From assembly GCF_027625935.1 (NCBI RefSeq), contig NZ_CP115300.1:5394001-5458000 (forward strand): DNA of 64,000 nucleotides. Reading direction: 5' to 3'. The notes beneath the pieces are model-generated. The model did no database searches. It saw only the letters and a list, made by a program, of their open reading frames with translations, and was not told the DNA's origin. This DNA is from Streptomyces camelliae (lineage in GTDB: Bacteria; Actinomycetota; Actinomycetes; Streptomycetales; Streptomycetaceae). A program made the position numbers and the translations under genes. This document shows positions 7,637-18,305 of this stretch, piece by piece; positions within the stretch are counted from its first letter, which is position 1; the number at the start of each line of letters is the position of its first letter.

Positions 7637-8314
7637 TCACGCCTTCCGGTGCCCGATCAACCGCGGCTTCTGCTCCAGCCCGTCCAGCCCGTGCCAGGCC
7701 AGGTTCACCAGGTGGGCCGCCACCTCCGCCTTCTTCGGGCGGCGCACGTCCAGCCACCACTGGCCGGTCAGGGCGACCATCCCGACCAGGGCCTGGGCAT
7801 ACAGCGGGGCGAGCTTCGGGTCGAAGCCGCGGGACTTGAACTCGCGGCCCAGGATGTCCTCCACCTGCGTGGCGATGTCCGAGATCAGCGAGGCGAAGGA
7901 GCCCGTCGACTGCGGGATGGGGGAGTCCCGGACCAGGATCCGGAAACCGTCCGTGTACTCCTCGATGTAGTCCAGCAACGCGAACGCCGCCTGCTCGCAC
8001 AGCTCGCGCGGGTGCCCGGCGGTCAGCGAGCTGGTCACCATGTCCAGCAGGCGCCGCATCTCCCGGTCCACCACCACCGCGTACAGCCCCTCCTTGCCAC
8101 CGAAGTGCTCGTACACCACCGGCTTGGACACCCCGGCCTTCGCCGCGATCTCCTCCACCGACGTGCCCTCGAAGCCCTTCGCCGCGAAGAGGGTGCGACC
8201 GATCTCCAGCAGCTGCTGGCGGCGCTCGGCGCCGGTCATCCGGGTCCGGCGGGTCCGCCGCTGCTTGTCGTTGCTGGAGGTGCTGCTGGAGTCGGTCGCC
8301 ACGGCGTCAATCAT
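7637..8314 (-). CDS. TetR-family transcriptional regulator
   Basis: A 225-residue regulator. The N-terminal helix-turn-helix reads FEGTSVEEIAAKAGVSKPVVYEHFGGKEGLY in its core, typical of TetR. The C-terminal ligand/dimer domain includes YIEEYTDGFRILVRDSP and ALVGMVALTGQWWLD. Its start overlaps the desaturase stop (ATGA at 8311-8314), so it is the second gene of a desaturase-regulator operon and probably controls it in response to acyl chains or acyl-CoA. A Ser/Asp-rich leader of about 25 residues precedes the DNA-binding domain. Confidence 0.92.
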   Translation of the reverse strand: MIDAVATDSSSTSSNDKQRRTRRTRMTGAERRQQLLEIGRTLFAAKGFEGTSVEEIAAKAGVSKPVVYEHFGGKEGLYAVVVDREMRRLLDMVTSSLTAGHPRELCEQAAFALLDYIEEYTDGFRILVRDSPIPQSTGSFASLISDIATQVEDILGREFKSRGFDPKLAPLYAQALVGMVALTGQWWLDVRRPKKAEVAAHLVNLAWHGLDGLEQKPRLIGHRKA

Positions 8315-9318
8315 GCCGCCTTCGCGGGCTCCCTCCGGCGCTGGGAGCCGTCATCACCGGTGTTCCGGCGCGAATCGATACGCGAGCGTGACGGCCAGCG
8401 CACGTCGTACGCCCAGCCGAACTTCTCGAAGATCCGGATGAAACGGGCCGAGGAGTCGATCTGGCCGCGCATCACCCCGTGCCGCGCCGAGGTCGGGTCG
8501 GCGTGGTGCAGGTTGTGCCACGACTCCCCGCAGGACAGCACCGCCAGCCACCACACGTTGCCCGAACGGTCCCGCGACTTGAACGGCCGCTTGCCCACCG
8601 CGTGGCAGATCGAGTTGATCGACCACGTCACATGGTGCAACAGCGCCACCCGGACGAGTGAACCCCAGAAGAACCCGGTGAACGCGCCCCACCAGGACAT
8701 CGTCGCCAGCCCGCCGATCACCGGAGGCAGGGCCAGGGACACCGCCGTCCACAGCACGAACTGCCGGGAGATCGCCCGGATCGCCGGGTCCTTGATCAGA
8801 TCCGGCGCGTACTTCTCCTGCGGGGTCTGCTCCTCGTCGAACATCCACCCGATGTGGGCCCACCACAGGCCCTTCATCAGCGCCGGGACACTCTCCCCGA
8901 ACCGCCACGGAGAGTGCGGGTCGCCCTCCGCGTCGGAGAACTTGTGATGCCTGCGGTGATCGGCCACCCAGCGCACCAGCGGGCCCTCCACGGCCAGCGA
9001 ACCCATGATCGCCAGCGCGATCCTGAGCGGCCGCTTGGCCTTGAACGAACCGTGCGTGAAGTACCGGTGGAAACCGATCGTGATGCCGTGGCACCCCAGG
9101 AAGTAGAAGAAGACCAGCAGGCCCAGATCGAGCCAGCTCACCCCCCAGCCCCAGGCCAGCGGCACGGCCGCCACCAGTGCCAGGAACGGCACGACGATGA
9201 ACAGGAGCAGGGTGATCTGCTCGATCGAGCGCTTCTGCTCGCCGCCCAGCGTGGCGGAGGGAGTGGGAGTGTCGGTGGCCTTGCCTGCTTCTTCGATCAC
9301 ATCGGAACTCGAAGTCAT
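8311..9318 (-). CDS. Membrane fatty-acid (acyl-CoA) desaturase
   Basis: A 335-residue integral-membrane di-iron desaturase that introduces a double bond into fatty acyl chains. The three histidine boxes are intact: HGITIGFHRYFTH, HRRHH and HNLHH. Hydrophobic segments lie before box 1 (LLFIVVPFLALVAAVPLAW and the next one) and between boxes 2 and 3. The start at 9318 (MTSSSDVIEE) is chosen because AGGGGA lies about 6 nt upstream; the longer reading adds a Pro/Arg-rich leader. It overlaps the TetR gene after it. TACGG-type inverted repeats upstream are a plausible TetR operator. Confidence 0.93.
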   Translation of the reverse strand: MTSSSDVIEEAGKATDTPTPSATLGGEQKRSIEQITLLLFIVVPFLALVAAVPLAWGWGVSWLDLGLLVFFYFLGCHGITIGFHRYFTHGSFKAKRPLRIALAIMGSLAVEGPLVRWVADHRRHHKFSDAEGDPHSPWRFGESVPALMKGLWWAHIGWMFDEEQTPQEKYAPDLIKDPAIRAISRQFVLWTAVSLALPPVIGGLATMSWWGAFTGFFWGSLVRVALLHHVTWSINSICHAVGKRPFKSRDRSGNVWWLAVLSCGESWHNLHHADPTSARHGVMRGQIDSSARFIRIFEKFGWAYDVRWPSRSRIDSRRNTGDDGSQRRREPAKAA

Positions 9319-9621
9319 GCGCGTCCCCTGTGGGGTCGAGGGTCGGGGCGGATTCGCCGGGCCGCCGGGACCGGCGGGAGCGGACGGTACGTCCCTACGG
9401 TTCCGTAACCTACGGCGACGTAAGTATGGCAGCGTGTCGCGCCCCGGCAAGAGCCCGACAGCCTGCGCGTCCGAGCGGACACCTATCCTTGGACTCGGTC
9501 GGACAGCGCGGTCCGCTGAAGTTTCCTTCCCGGACGCTCCGGCCCGTATGCGGCTCCCGCCGCGCGGCAGACCGCCGGGTTCCCTTCCAGACGAGCTTCA
9601 ACACTGCAAGGAGCCGCACCT
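9319..9621. promoter_or_regulatory. Divergent desaturase/ppc control region with TACGG repeats
   Basis: This 303-bp gap separates the divergent desaturase and ppc genes. At 9394-9422 it holds alternating copies of TACGG and CCGTA: TACGGTTCCGTA (9396-9407, perfect palindrome) overlapping CCGTA-ACC-TACGG (9403-9415), then CGTA at 9419. Such short inverted repeats suit a TetR dimer pair. No other gene is visible in the gap. An AAGGAG at about 9608 serves ppc. Confidence 0.55.
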
Positions 9622-12354
<2,733 letters not shown>

Positions 12355-12369
12355 CCAGCCACGAAAAAA

Positions 12370-12403
12370 GGTGCCCCCGAGGTCGCACGACCCCGGGGGC
12401 ACC
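12370..12403. terminator. Bidirectional terminator after ppc
   Basis: Arms of 16 nt with a single A-C mismatch (from GGTGCCCCCG at 12370 to CGGGGGCACC ending 12403) and a tiny loop. An A-run at 12364-12369 becomes a U-tract on the minus strand, so it ends the opposing membrane-protein gene as well as ppc. Confidence 0.85.
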
Positions 12404-12417
12404 CTCACGTCCACACC

Positions 12418-12927
12418 TCACTGCACCGCCACGAACGCCGCCGTCAGCAACCCCACACCCGACAGCCCCAGCACCCACGCCACCCGCGTCAGCCGCATCC
12501 CGCCCGCGACCACCACCGAGGCCAGCAACAGCGCCCCACCGAGCGGCACCCACGCATACAGGATCCCCGCCGGCCCCGACCGCACCGCCTCCGACGTACC
12601 CGGCTTCAGGACGACGTCATACGTCTGCCCCTTGCGCACCGCGACAGACTCCGGCAGCTCCACACGCGCGCGTGCCCGCGCCCCCGCCGACACCGGCGTG
12701 AACGGCCCCGCACACGTACTCCCCGAACAGCCGGTCACCCGGACCGTACCGGCCTCCCGCCCCTTCGCCAGCATCACGTGCTGCGCCGTCCCCCAGGAAC
12801 CCCACACCCCGGCGAACAGAATCAACGCGGCGACCGCGCCCATCGCCGCGAGCCGCCCGAAGCGCAACGCGGACACGGACACCTGACGAGCGGAACCCTT
12901 ACGGGCAGTGCTGGAGGTGGCAGGCAT
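12418..12927 (-). CDS. Small membrane protein of unknown function
   Basis: About 169 residues with a membrane anchor near the N-terminus (MGAVAALILFAGVWGSW), an extracytoplasmic middle with a Cys pair (VTGCSGSTCAGPF), and two hydrophobic segments at the C-terminus (ILYAWVPLGGALLLASVVVA and VLGLSGVGLLTAAFVAVQ). I do not recognise a named family. In-frame starts exist at 12954 (GTG), 12936/12939 and 12927; none has a good Shine-Dalgarno, and 12927 (MPATSST) is chosen as the shortest that keeps the whole protein. It is convergent with ppc. Confidence 0.72.
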   Translation of the reverse strand: MPATSSTARKGSARQVSVSALRFGRLAAMGAVAALILFAGVWGSWGTAQHVMLAKGREAGTVRVTGCSGSTCAGPFTPVSAGARARARVELPESVAVRKGQTYDVVLKPGTSEAVRSGPAGILYAWVPLGGALLLASVVVAGGMRLTRVAWVLGLSGVGLLTAAFVAVQ

Positions 12928-12991
12928 GGCCGGGATCATTGGCCATACCCGCACGGGCGGTCAACCTCACTGTCCGCCGTACAAGCACATG

Positions 12992-13597
12992 TCAGGAGTT
13001 GTACGCGCTCTTTGCCCGCTCCAGCCCCTCCGACACCAGACACTCCACCGAGTCCGCCGCCCGGTCCACGAAGTAATCCAGCTCCTTGCGCTCCGCCGAC
13101 GAGAAATCCTTCAGCACGAAATCCGCCACCTGCATCCGCCCCGGCGGCCGCCCGATCCCGAACCGCACCCGGTGATAGTCCGCCCCCATCGCCTTCGTCA
13201 TCGACTTCAGCCCGTTGTGCCCGTTGTCCCCGCCACCCAGCTTCAACCGCAGCACCCCGTAGTCGATGTCCAACTCGTCATGGACCGCGACCACATTCGC
13301 CACCGGCACCTTGTAGAAGTCCTTCAGCGCGTTCACCGGACCCCCCGACAGATTCATGAACGACATCGGCTTCACCAACACCACCCGACGGCTCCCCGGC
13401 CCCGCCGGACCGATCCGCCCCTCCAACACCTGCGCCTGCGCCTTGCCCGCCCGCTTGAACTTCCCCCCGATCCGCTCCGCGAGCAGGTCCACCACCATGA
13501 ACCCGACGTTGTGCCGGTTCATGGCGTACTCCGGCCCGGGATTGCCGAGCCCGACGATCAGCCAGGGATCAGTGCTGGCAGGGGTGGTCACGTCCAT
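12992..13597 (-). CDS. pth: Peptidyl-tRNA hydrolase
   Basis: Cytosolic enzyme that frees tRNA from stalled peptidyl-tRNA. The 201 residues contain the family signatures: [22 protein letters not shown] (with the catalytic His and a key Asn), [27 protein letters not shown] (essential Asp) and [16 protein letters not shown] short extra N-terminus ([10 protein letters not shown]) precedes the first strand. It lies 76 bp downstream of rplY on the same strand, in the conserved actinobacterial order glmU-prs-rplY-pth. Confidence 0.97.
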   Translation of the reverse strand: MDVTTPASTDPWLIVGLGNPGPEYAMNRHNVGFMVVDLLAERIGGKFKRAGKAQAQVLEGRIGPAGPGSRRVVLVKPMSFMNLSGGPVNALKDFYKVPVANVVAVHDELDIDYGVLRLKLGGGDNGHNGLKSMTKAMGADYHRVRFGIGRPPGRMQVADFVLKDFSSAERKELDYFVDRAADSVECLVSEGLERAKSAYNS

Positions 13598-13673
13598 GTC
13601 TCCTTGATACGCGCCAGCCGCCGCTCCCCGGAAGGAAGCAGCGGCTGACCGGATTGCCGACTGACAGCGAGGA

Positions 13674-14270
13674 TCAGGCCTCGGCGGCCTCTTCGCCCTC
13701 GGCGGCGGCCTCGCCCTCGGTCTCCTCGGCCTGCGCCTGCAGAACCTGCAGCACGACCGCGTCCTCCTCGACGGCCAGGGTCACGCCGTTCGGCAGCGTG
13801 ATGTCCTTGGCGTGGACGGACGCACCGGCCGCCAGGCCCTCCACGGAAACCGTCACAGCCTCGGGGATGTGCGTGGCCTCGGCCTCGACCGGCAGCGTGT
13901 TCAGGACGTGCTCCAGCAGGTTGCCACCCGGGGCCAGCTCGCCCTCGGTGTGCACCGGAACCTCGACCGTGACCTTCTCGCCCCGCTTGACCAGCAGCAG
14001 GTCGACGTGCTCCAGGAAGCCCTTCAGCGGGTCACGCTGCACAGCCTTCGGGATCGCCAGCTCGTTGGTCTTGCCGTCGATGTCCAGGGAGATCAGGACG
14101 TTCGGCGTACGCAGCGCCAGCAGCAGGTCATGACCCGGCAGAGTCAGGTGCAGCGGCTCGGAGCCGTGGCCGTACAGAACACCCGGAACCTTGCTGTCAC
14201 GGCGGATGCGACGGGCCGCACCCTTGCCGAACTCGGTGCGGGTCTCGGCGGTGAGCTTCACCTCGGACAT
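13674..14270 (-). CDS. rplY: 50S ribosomal protein L25, Ctc/TL5 form
   Basis: 5S-rRNA-binding ribosomal protein of the long Ctc type (198 residues): an L25 domain ([22 protein letters not shown], then VPGVLYGHG) and a C-terminal TL5 beta-domain. The tail is an acidic Ala/Glu run (AEGEEAAEA), as in other actinobacteria. The ATG at 14270 (MSEVKL) is preferred over one 9 nt upstream because GAGGAG is then correctly spaced. It is followed by pth and preceded by prs with a 199-bp gap that has no other gene. Confidence 0.95.
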   Translation of the reverse strand: MSEVKLTAETRTEFGKGAARRIRRDSKVPGVLYGHGSEPLHLTLPGHDLLLALRTPNVLISLDIDGKTNELAIPKAVQRDPLKGFLEHVDLLLVKRGEKVTVEVPVHTEGELAPGGNLLEHVLNTLPVEAEATHIPEAVTVSVEGLAAGASVHAKDITLPNGVTLAVEEDAVVLQVLQAQAEETEGEAAAEGEEAAEA

Positions 14271-14469
14271 ACTGATCACTCCTCGTAGAGGCGGAAACGG
14301 ACGGGGTCACCCGGCCACGAACGGCCTGCTACGAAGAGCGCGTCGATAACGGACCGCCGTACACACGCGTACGGCCTCCCTCGCCGAGCAACTTCGTCAG
14401 TCTACTCGGCAAGGAAGGCCGCACCCAAAAGGATCTTCAGCTAGCCCCGAAGGCCGGCCTGCAGAAACC

Positions 14470-15450
14470 TCACTGCTCGTCGAAGAGGCTGGTCACAGAA
14501 CCATCCTCAAAGACCTCACGCACCGCACTCGCAATCGTCGGAGCGATCGACAGCACCTTGATCTTGTCCAGATCCACCGCCAGCTCACCCGGCGTCGGCA
14601 GCGTGTTCGTGAACACGAACTCACTCACCCGCGAGTTCTTCAACCGGTCCGCCGCCGGACCCGACAGCACACCGTGCGTGGCCGTGACGATCACGTCCTC
14701 GGCGCCATGCGCGAACAGCGCGTCCGCAGCCGCACAGATCGTGCCACCCGTGTCGATCATGTCGTCCACCAGCACACACACGCGACCCTTGACCTCACCC
14801 ACGACCTCGTGGACGGTCACCTGGTTCGCCACGTCCTTGTCACGCCGCTTGTGCACGATCGCCAACGGCGCACCCAGCCGGTCACACCAACGGTCCGCCA
14901 CCCGCACCCGGCCCGCGTCCGGCGACACGACCGTCAACTTGTCCCGGTCCACCTTCTCGCCCACATAGTCCGCCAACAGCGGCAACGCGAACAGATGATC
15001 CACCGGACCATCGAAGAAGCCCTGGATCTGGTCGGTGTGCAGATCCACGGTCAGGATGCGATCCGCACCCGCCGTCTTCATCAGATCCGCGATCAGACGC
15101 GCCGAAATCGGTTCACGACCCCGGTGCTTCTTGTCCTGCCGCGCGTAACCGTAGAACGGCACGATCACCGTGATGGAGCGAGCCGACGCACGCTTCAGCG
15201 CGTCCAGCATGATCAACTGCTCCATGATCCACTGGTTGATCGGAGCCGTGTGGCTCTGGATCACGAAACAGTCCGCACCACGCGCCGACTCCTGATACCG
15301 AACATAGATCTCGCCATTGGCGAAGTCGAAGGCCTTCGTCGGGACGACCCCGACACCCAGCTGGTGGGCGACCTCCTCGGCAAGCTCGGGGTGGGCGCGG
15401 CCGGAGAAGAACATCAACTTCTTCTCGCCGGTCGTCTTGATCCCGGTCAC
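14470..15450 (-). CDS. prs: Ribose-phosphate pyrophosphokinase
   Basis: Makes phosphoribosyl pyrophosphate from ribose-5-phosphate and ATP for nucleotide, His and Trp synthesis. The 326 residues carry the class I PRPP synthetase landmarks: FSGRAHPELAEEVA, the FANGEIYVRYQES flexible loop region, IVPFYGYARQDKKHRGREPI, the metal-binding DLHTDQIQGFF, and the PRPP loop VLVDDMIDTGGT. It lies 153 bp downstream of glmU on the same strand, the standard actinobacterial arrangement. Confidence 0.97.
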   Translation of the reverse strand: MTGIKTTGEKKLMFFSGRAHPELAEEVAHQLGVGVVPTKAFDFANGEIYVRYQESARGADCFVIQSHTAPINQWIMEQLIMLDALKRASARSITVIVPFYGYARQDKKHRGREPISARLIADLMKTAGADRILTVDLHTDQIQGFFDGPVDHLFALPLLADYVGEKVDRDKLTVVSPDAGRVRVADRWCDRLGAPLAIVHKRRDKDVANQVTVHEVVGEVKGRVCVLVDDMIDTGGTICAAADALFAHGAEDVIVTATHGVLSGPAADRLKNSRVSEFVFTNTLPTPGELAVDLDKIKVLSIAPTIASAVREVFEDGSVTSLFDEQ

Positions 15451-15603
15451 AGCACAGTCTCCTCAGAGGTTGTCTCATCCAGCCGGCTGCTCGTACGGCC
15501 TCCCGTCGGGCATGAAAGGCCGAACCAGCTGGTAGGGATGCGGGTGCACGCGTGCGGATGTGCACTTATCACGGTACGCCGTGTTTGGCGCACACGATTC
15601 CGG

Positions 15604-17052
15604 TCAGTCCTCGCTCTCGCCCCGCCGGGACGCCACCTCGGCCGCCTTCGCCGCCGCGCTCCCCGGCCGCTTCCGAGCCACCCAACCCTCGATATTCCGC
15701 TGCTGACCACGGGCCACGGCCAGCGAACCGGGCGGCACATCCTTCGTGATCACAGACCCGGCAGCGGTGTAAGCACCGTCCCCGACCGTGACAGGAGCCA
15801 CAAACATGTTGTCCGAACCCGTCCGGCAATGCGACCCGACCGTGGTGTGGTGCTTGTCCTGACCGTCATAGTTCACGAACACACTGGCCGCACCGATGTT
15901 GGTGTACTCACCGATCGTCGCGTCACCGACATACGAGAGATGCGGCACCTTCGTGCCCTCCCCGATCGACGCGTTCTTCGTCTCGACGTACGTACCGATC
16001 TTGCCCTTGGCACCGAGCCGGGTACCAGGCCGCAGATAGGCGTACGGCCCGACGGACGCCCCCGGACCGACGTGAGCCGAGTCGGACACCGTGTTGTCCA
16101 CCCGCGCCCCCGCCTCGACCCGCGTGTCCCTCAGCCGGCTGTTCGGCCCGACCTCGGCACCCTCGCCGATGTGCGTGGCACCGATGAGCTGCGTCCCCGG
16201 ATGCACGATCGCGTCCCGCTCGAAGGTGACGGTCACATCCACCCAAGTGGTGGCCGGGTCGATGACCGTGACTCCGTCCAGCATCGCCTGAGTGAGGAGC
16301 CGGTCGTTGAGAATCCGCCGCGCCTCGGAGAGCTGCACCCGGTTGTTGATCCCGGCGATCTCCCGGTGATCGCCGGCCACGGAGGCACCGACACGATGCC
16401 CGGCCTCCCGCAGAATCCCCAGCACGTCAGTCAGGTACTCCTCCCCCTGACTGTTGTCCGTCCGCACCTTCTTCAGCGCGTCCGCCAGCAGCTGCCCGTC
16501 GAACGCGAACACCCCGCTGTTGATCTCCCGGATCGACCGCTGCGCGTCGGTGGCGTCCTTGTGCTCGACGATCGCGGTCACGGCACCGGTCACTTCGTCG
16601 CGGACGATACGACCGTACCCGGTGGCGTCCGGCACCTCGGCGGTCAGCACGGTCACGGCATTGCCATCGGTGGCGTGGGTCTCGGCGAGCCGCTGCAGAG
16701 TGTCGGCGGTGAGCAGGGGCGTGTCCCCGCAGACGACCACGACAGTCCCGTCCACGGCCCCGCCCAGCTCCTCCAGACCCATCCGCACGGCGTGCCCGGT
16801 CCCGTTCTGCTCGGCCTGCACGGCGGTGCGTACGCCGGGGTCGATCTCGTTCAGGTGGGCGGCGACCTGCTCGCGCGCGTGTCCTACGACGACCACGAGG
16901 TTCTGGGGGTCCAACTCACGGGCGGCGGCCAGCACATGGCCCACGAGGGAACGGCCGCAGATCTGGTGCAGGACCTTCGGTGTGGCCGACTTCATACGGG
17001 TGCCCTCACCCGCTGCGAGAACGACGACGGCGGCGGGGCGAATGGCGCTCAC
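15604..17052 (-). CDS. glmU: Bifunctional GlcNAc-1-P uridyltransferase / GlcN-1-P acetyltransferase
   Basis: Supplies UDP-GlcNAc for peptidoglycan by two reactions. The N-terminal pyrophosphorylase domain begins with VVVLAAGEGTRMKSATPKVL, the nucleotidyltransferase signature. The C-terminal half is a left-handed beta-helix of hexapeptide repeats (for example LGAKGKIGTYVETKNASIGE) holding the acetyltransferase site (KVPHLSYVGDATIGEYTNIG). At 482 residues it has the normal length; the Arg/Ser-rich tail is typical of actinomycetes. Confidence 0.97.
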   Translation of the reverse strand: MSAIRPAAVVVLAAGEGTRMKSATPKVLHQICGRSLVGHVLAAARELDPQNLVVVVGHAREQVAAHLNEIDPGVRTAVQAEQNGTGHAVRMGLEELGGAVDGTVVVVCGDTPLLTADTLQRLAETHATDGNAVTVLTAEVPDATGYGRIVRDEVTGAVTAIVEHKDATDAQRSIREINSGVFAFDGQLLADALKKVRTDNSQGEEYLTDVLGILREAGHRVGASVAGDHREIAGINNRVQLSEARRILNDRLLTQAMLDGVTVIDPATTWVDVTVTFERDAIVHPGTQLIGATHIGEGAEVGPNSRLRDTRVEAGARVDNTVSDSAHVGPGASVGPYAYLRPGTRLGAKGKIGTYVETKNASIGEGTKVPHLSYVGDATIGEYTNIGAASVFVNYDGQDKHHTTVGSHCRTGSDNMFVAPVTVGDGAYTAAGSVITKDVPPGSLAVARGQQRNIEGWVARKRPGSAAAKAAEVASRRGESED

Positions 17053-17128
17053 GGGGTTGCCCTTCGGCTGGGGGTGAGTGGGGATACAGCCGCAGGATAC
17101 CGGGGTGTTTCCGGGGGGACATGAGAGC

Positions 17129-17166
17129 GGGCCCTGGACGGTGAGGTCACGTACCGGTCAGGGCCC
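17129..17166 (-). terminator. Hairpin downstream of tRNA-Gln
   Basis: Arms GGGCCCTG (17129-17136) and CAGGGCCC (17159-17166) can pair, with additional pairs inside the 22-nt interval. It lies between the 3' end of the tRNA and glmU on the minus strand, so it probably ends the tRNA transcript. Confidence 0.5.
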
Positions 17167-17187
17167 GAAATTAGGTCTTGTGTGCCG

Positions 17188-17263
17188 TGGCTCCCCCGCA
17201 AGGATTCGAACCTTGTCCTGCTAGATCCAAAATCTAGTGTGCTGCCTGTTACACCACGGGGGA
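17188..17263 (-). tRNA. tRNA-Gln (anticodon TTG)
   Basis: Minus-strand cloverleaf beginning TCCCCCGTGGTGTAAC. The 7-bp acceptor stem TCCCCCG/CGGGGGA, an anticodon stem CTAGA/TCTAG with loop TTTTGGA (anticodon TTG), and the T-arm GGTTCGAATCC are all present. The CCA end is encoded (17188-17190). It begins 15 bp after the stop of the upstream minus-strand gene. Confidence 0.97.
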
Positions 17264-17278
17264 ACGGCGCTTCAGACC

Positions 17279-18145
17279 TTACCCGAGACGAGCCTCGGCC
17301 TGGGCCACGATTCTGGCCCACCAGCCCTCGATGCGGTTGTACAAGTGGGCGCTTCTGGCTACGCCGATGACAAGGCAGCCGTGGTAGTCGTCTCCGGTGT
17401 TCTTGCGGACGGTCTTCGGGTTGTGCTTTTTCAACGTCGGCTTGGCGAAGACTGACGGGTCCACGTCGGCGACGGCCGCCCAGAAGCGGTGCGCGGCGTC
17501 CACGTCCGCCGACTCGTGGATGAGCAGTCTGAAGTTCAGCCGCTCCCGGTCCACATCCAACAGATCGAGCCAAGCGAGGTACGTCCGGATCACCCCTGGG
17601 TCGCTGTTGACGAAGATCGCGCGCTCGCGGCGGTCGTAGGGCTTGCTCTTCGAGCCCTCGGCCCAGTAGAGCGCCACTCCGGCCGCGAAGAGCTCGCGGT
17701 CCGTCAGGTCGCCGATGTCCTTGTGGGCTGCCAGCCTCGTCTCTTTGCGCTTCTCGTTCTCGGCCGCGCGGCGCCTTGCCAGGCCTTCTTGCATGAGTGC
17801 TCGCTGTTCTTCCGGTGTGTAGCGAGGCTCCGGCCTCGGCAGATCCCGGACCCACAGTGACACCGAACTGCGCGAGCAGCCCAGCTCCGCCTCGATCTGG
17901 TCGTAGGTCCAGCCCTGGAGTCGTAGGTCCCGGGCCTTCGCCCGCAGGTCGTCCTTCGCGTTCGGGCGCTTCGTCCACTCCGGTGGCGGTTCCCCCTTCA
18001 CCAGCTGATTGAGGATGTCGTTGTTGAAGATCTTCAGCTCGTCCCGGATCTGCCGGAGGCTGTAGCCCGCCCGCCGCAAGGCCACCGCCCGCTCCCGCAG
18101 CCCCTCGAAGTCGGCATATTTGCCAGGTGCATGTGTCATACGCAT
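17279..18145 (-). CDS. HTH protein with LAGLIDADG-like domain
   Basis: A 288-residue protein. The N-terminal half holds two helix-turn-helix-like repeats: RAGYSLRQIRDELKI and LQGWTYDQIEAELGCSRSSVSLWV. The C-terminal half has LFAAGVALYWAEGSKSKPY followed by FVNSDPGVIRTYLAWLDLL, a pattern close to LAGLIDADG-type endonuclease folds, where a Gly-rich helix with Asp/Glu supplies the acidic residue (here Glu in AEGSKS). DNA cleavage is inference only. It lies 15 bp upstream of tRNA-Gln on the same strand and may be co-transcribed with it. The start could also be the ATG at 18139. Confidence 0.65.
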   Translation of the reverse strand: MRMTHAPGKYADFEGLRERAVALRRAGYSLRQIRDELKIFNNDILNQLVKGEPPPEWTKRPNAKDDLRAKARDLRLQGWTYDQIEAELGCSRSSVSLWVRDLPRPEPRYTPEEQRALMQEGLARRRAAENEKRKETRLAAHKDIGDLTDRELFAAGVALYWAEGSKSKPYDRRERAIFVNSDPGVIRTYLAWLDLLDVDRERLNFRLLIHESADVDAAHRFWAAVADVDPSVFAKPTLKKHNPKTVRKNTGDDYHGCLVIGVARSAHLYNRIEGWWARIVAQAEARLG

Positions 18146-18305
18146 ACCGTCCGGGCGGAATGATCCATTCCGGGGTCGAACGGGACCGGTTCACCTGTTC
18201 GAGGGATATCGGTCCGTTTCGAGGTCGTTCGATCACGGAGTGTGGTGGGTCGCGGGTGGGGAAAGTCGCCGGAAATGGCGGACCGGTCGCCCGTAGGCTG
18301 GTTGC

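Noticed and set aside
17188..18145. Integrated mobile element at tRNA-Gln
   Set aside because: No integrase, no duplicated tRNA 3' end (att site) and ordinary base composition around it; only a possible homing-type gene remains.
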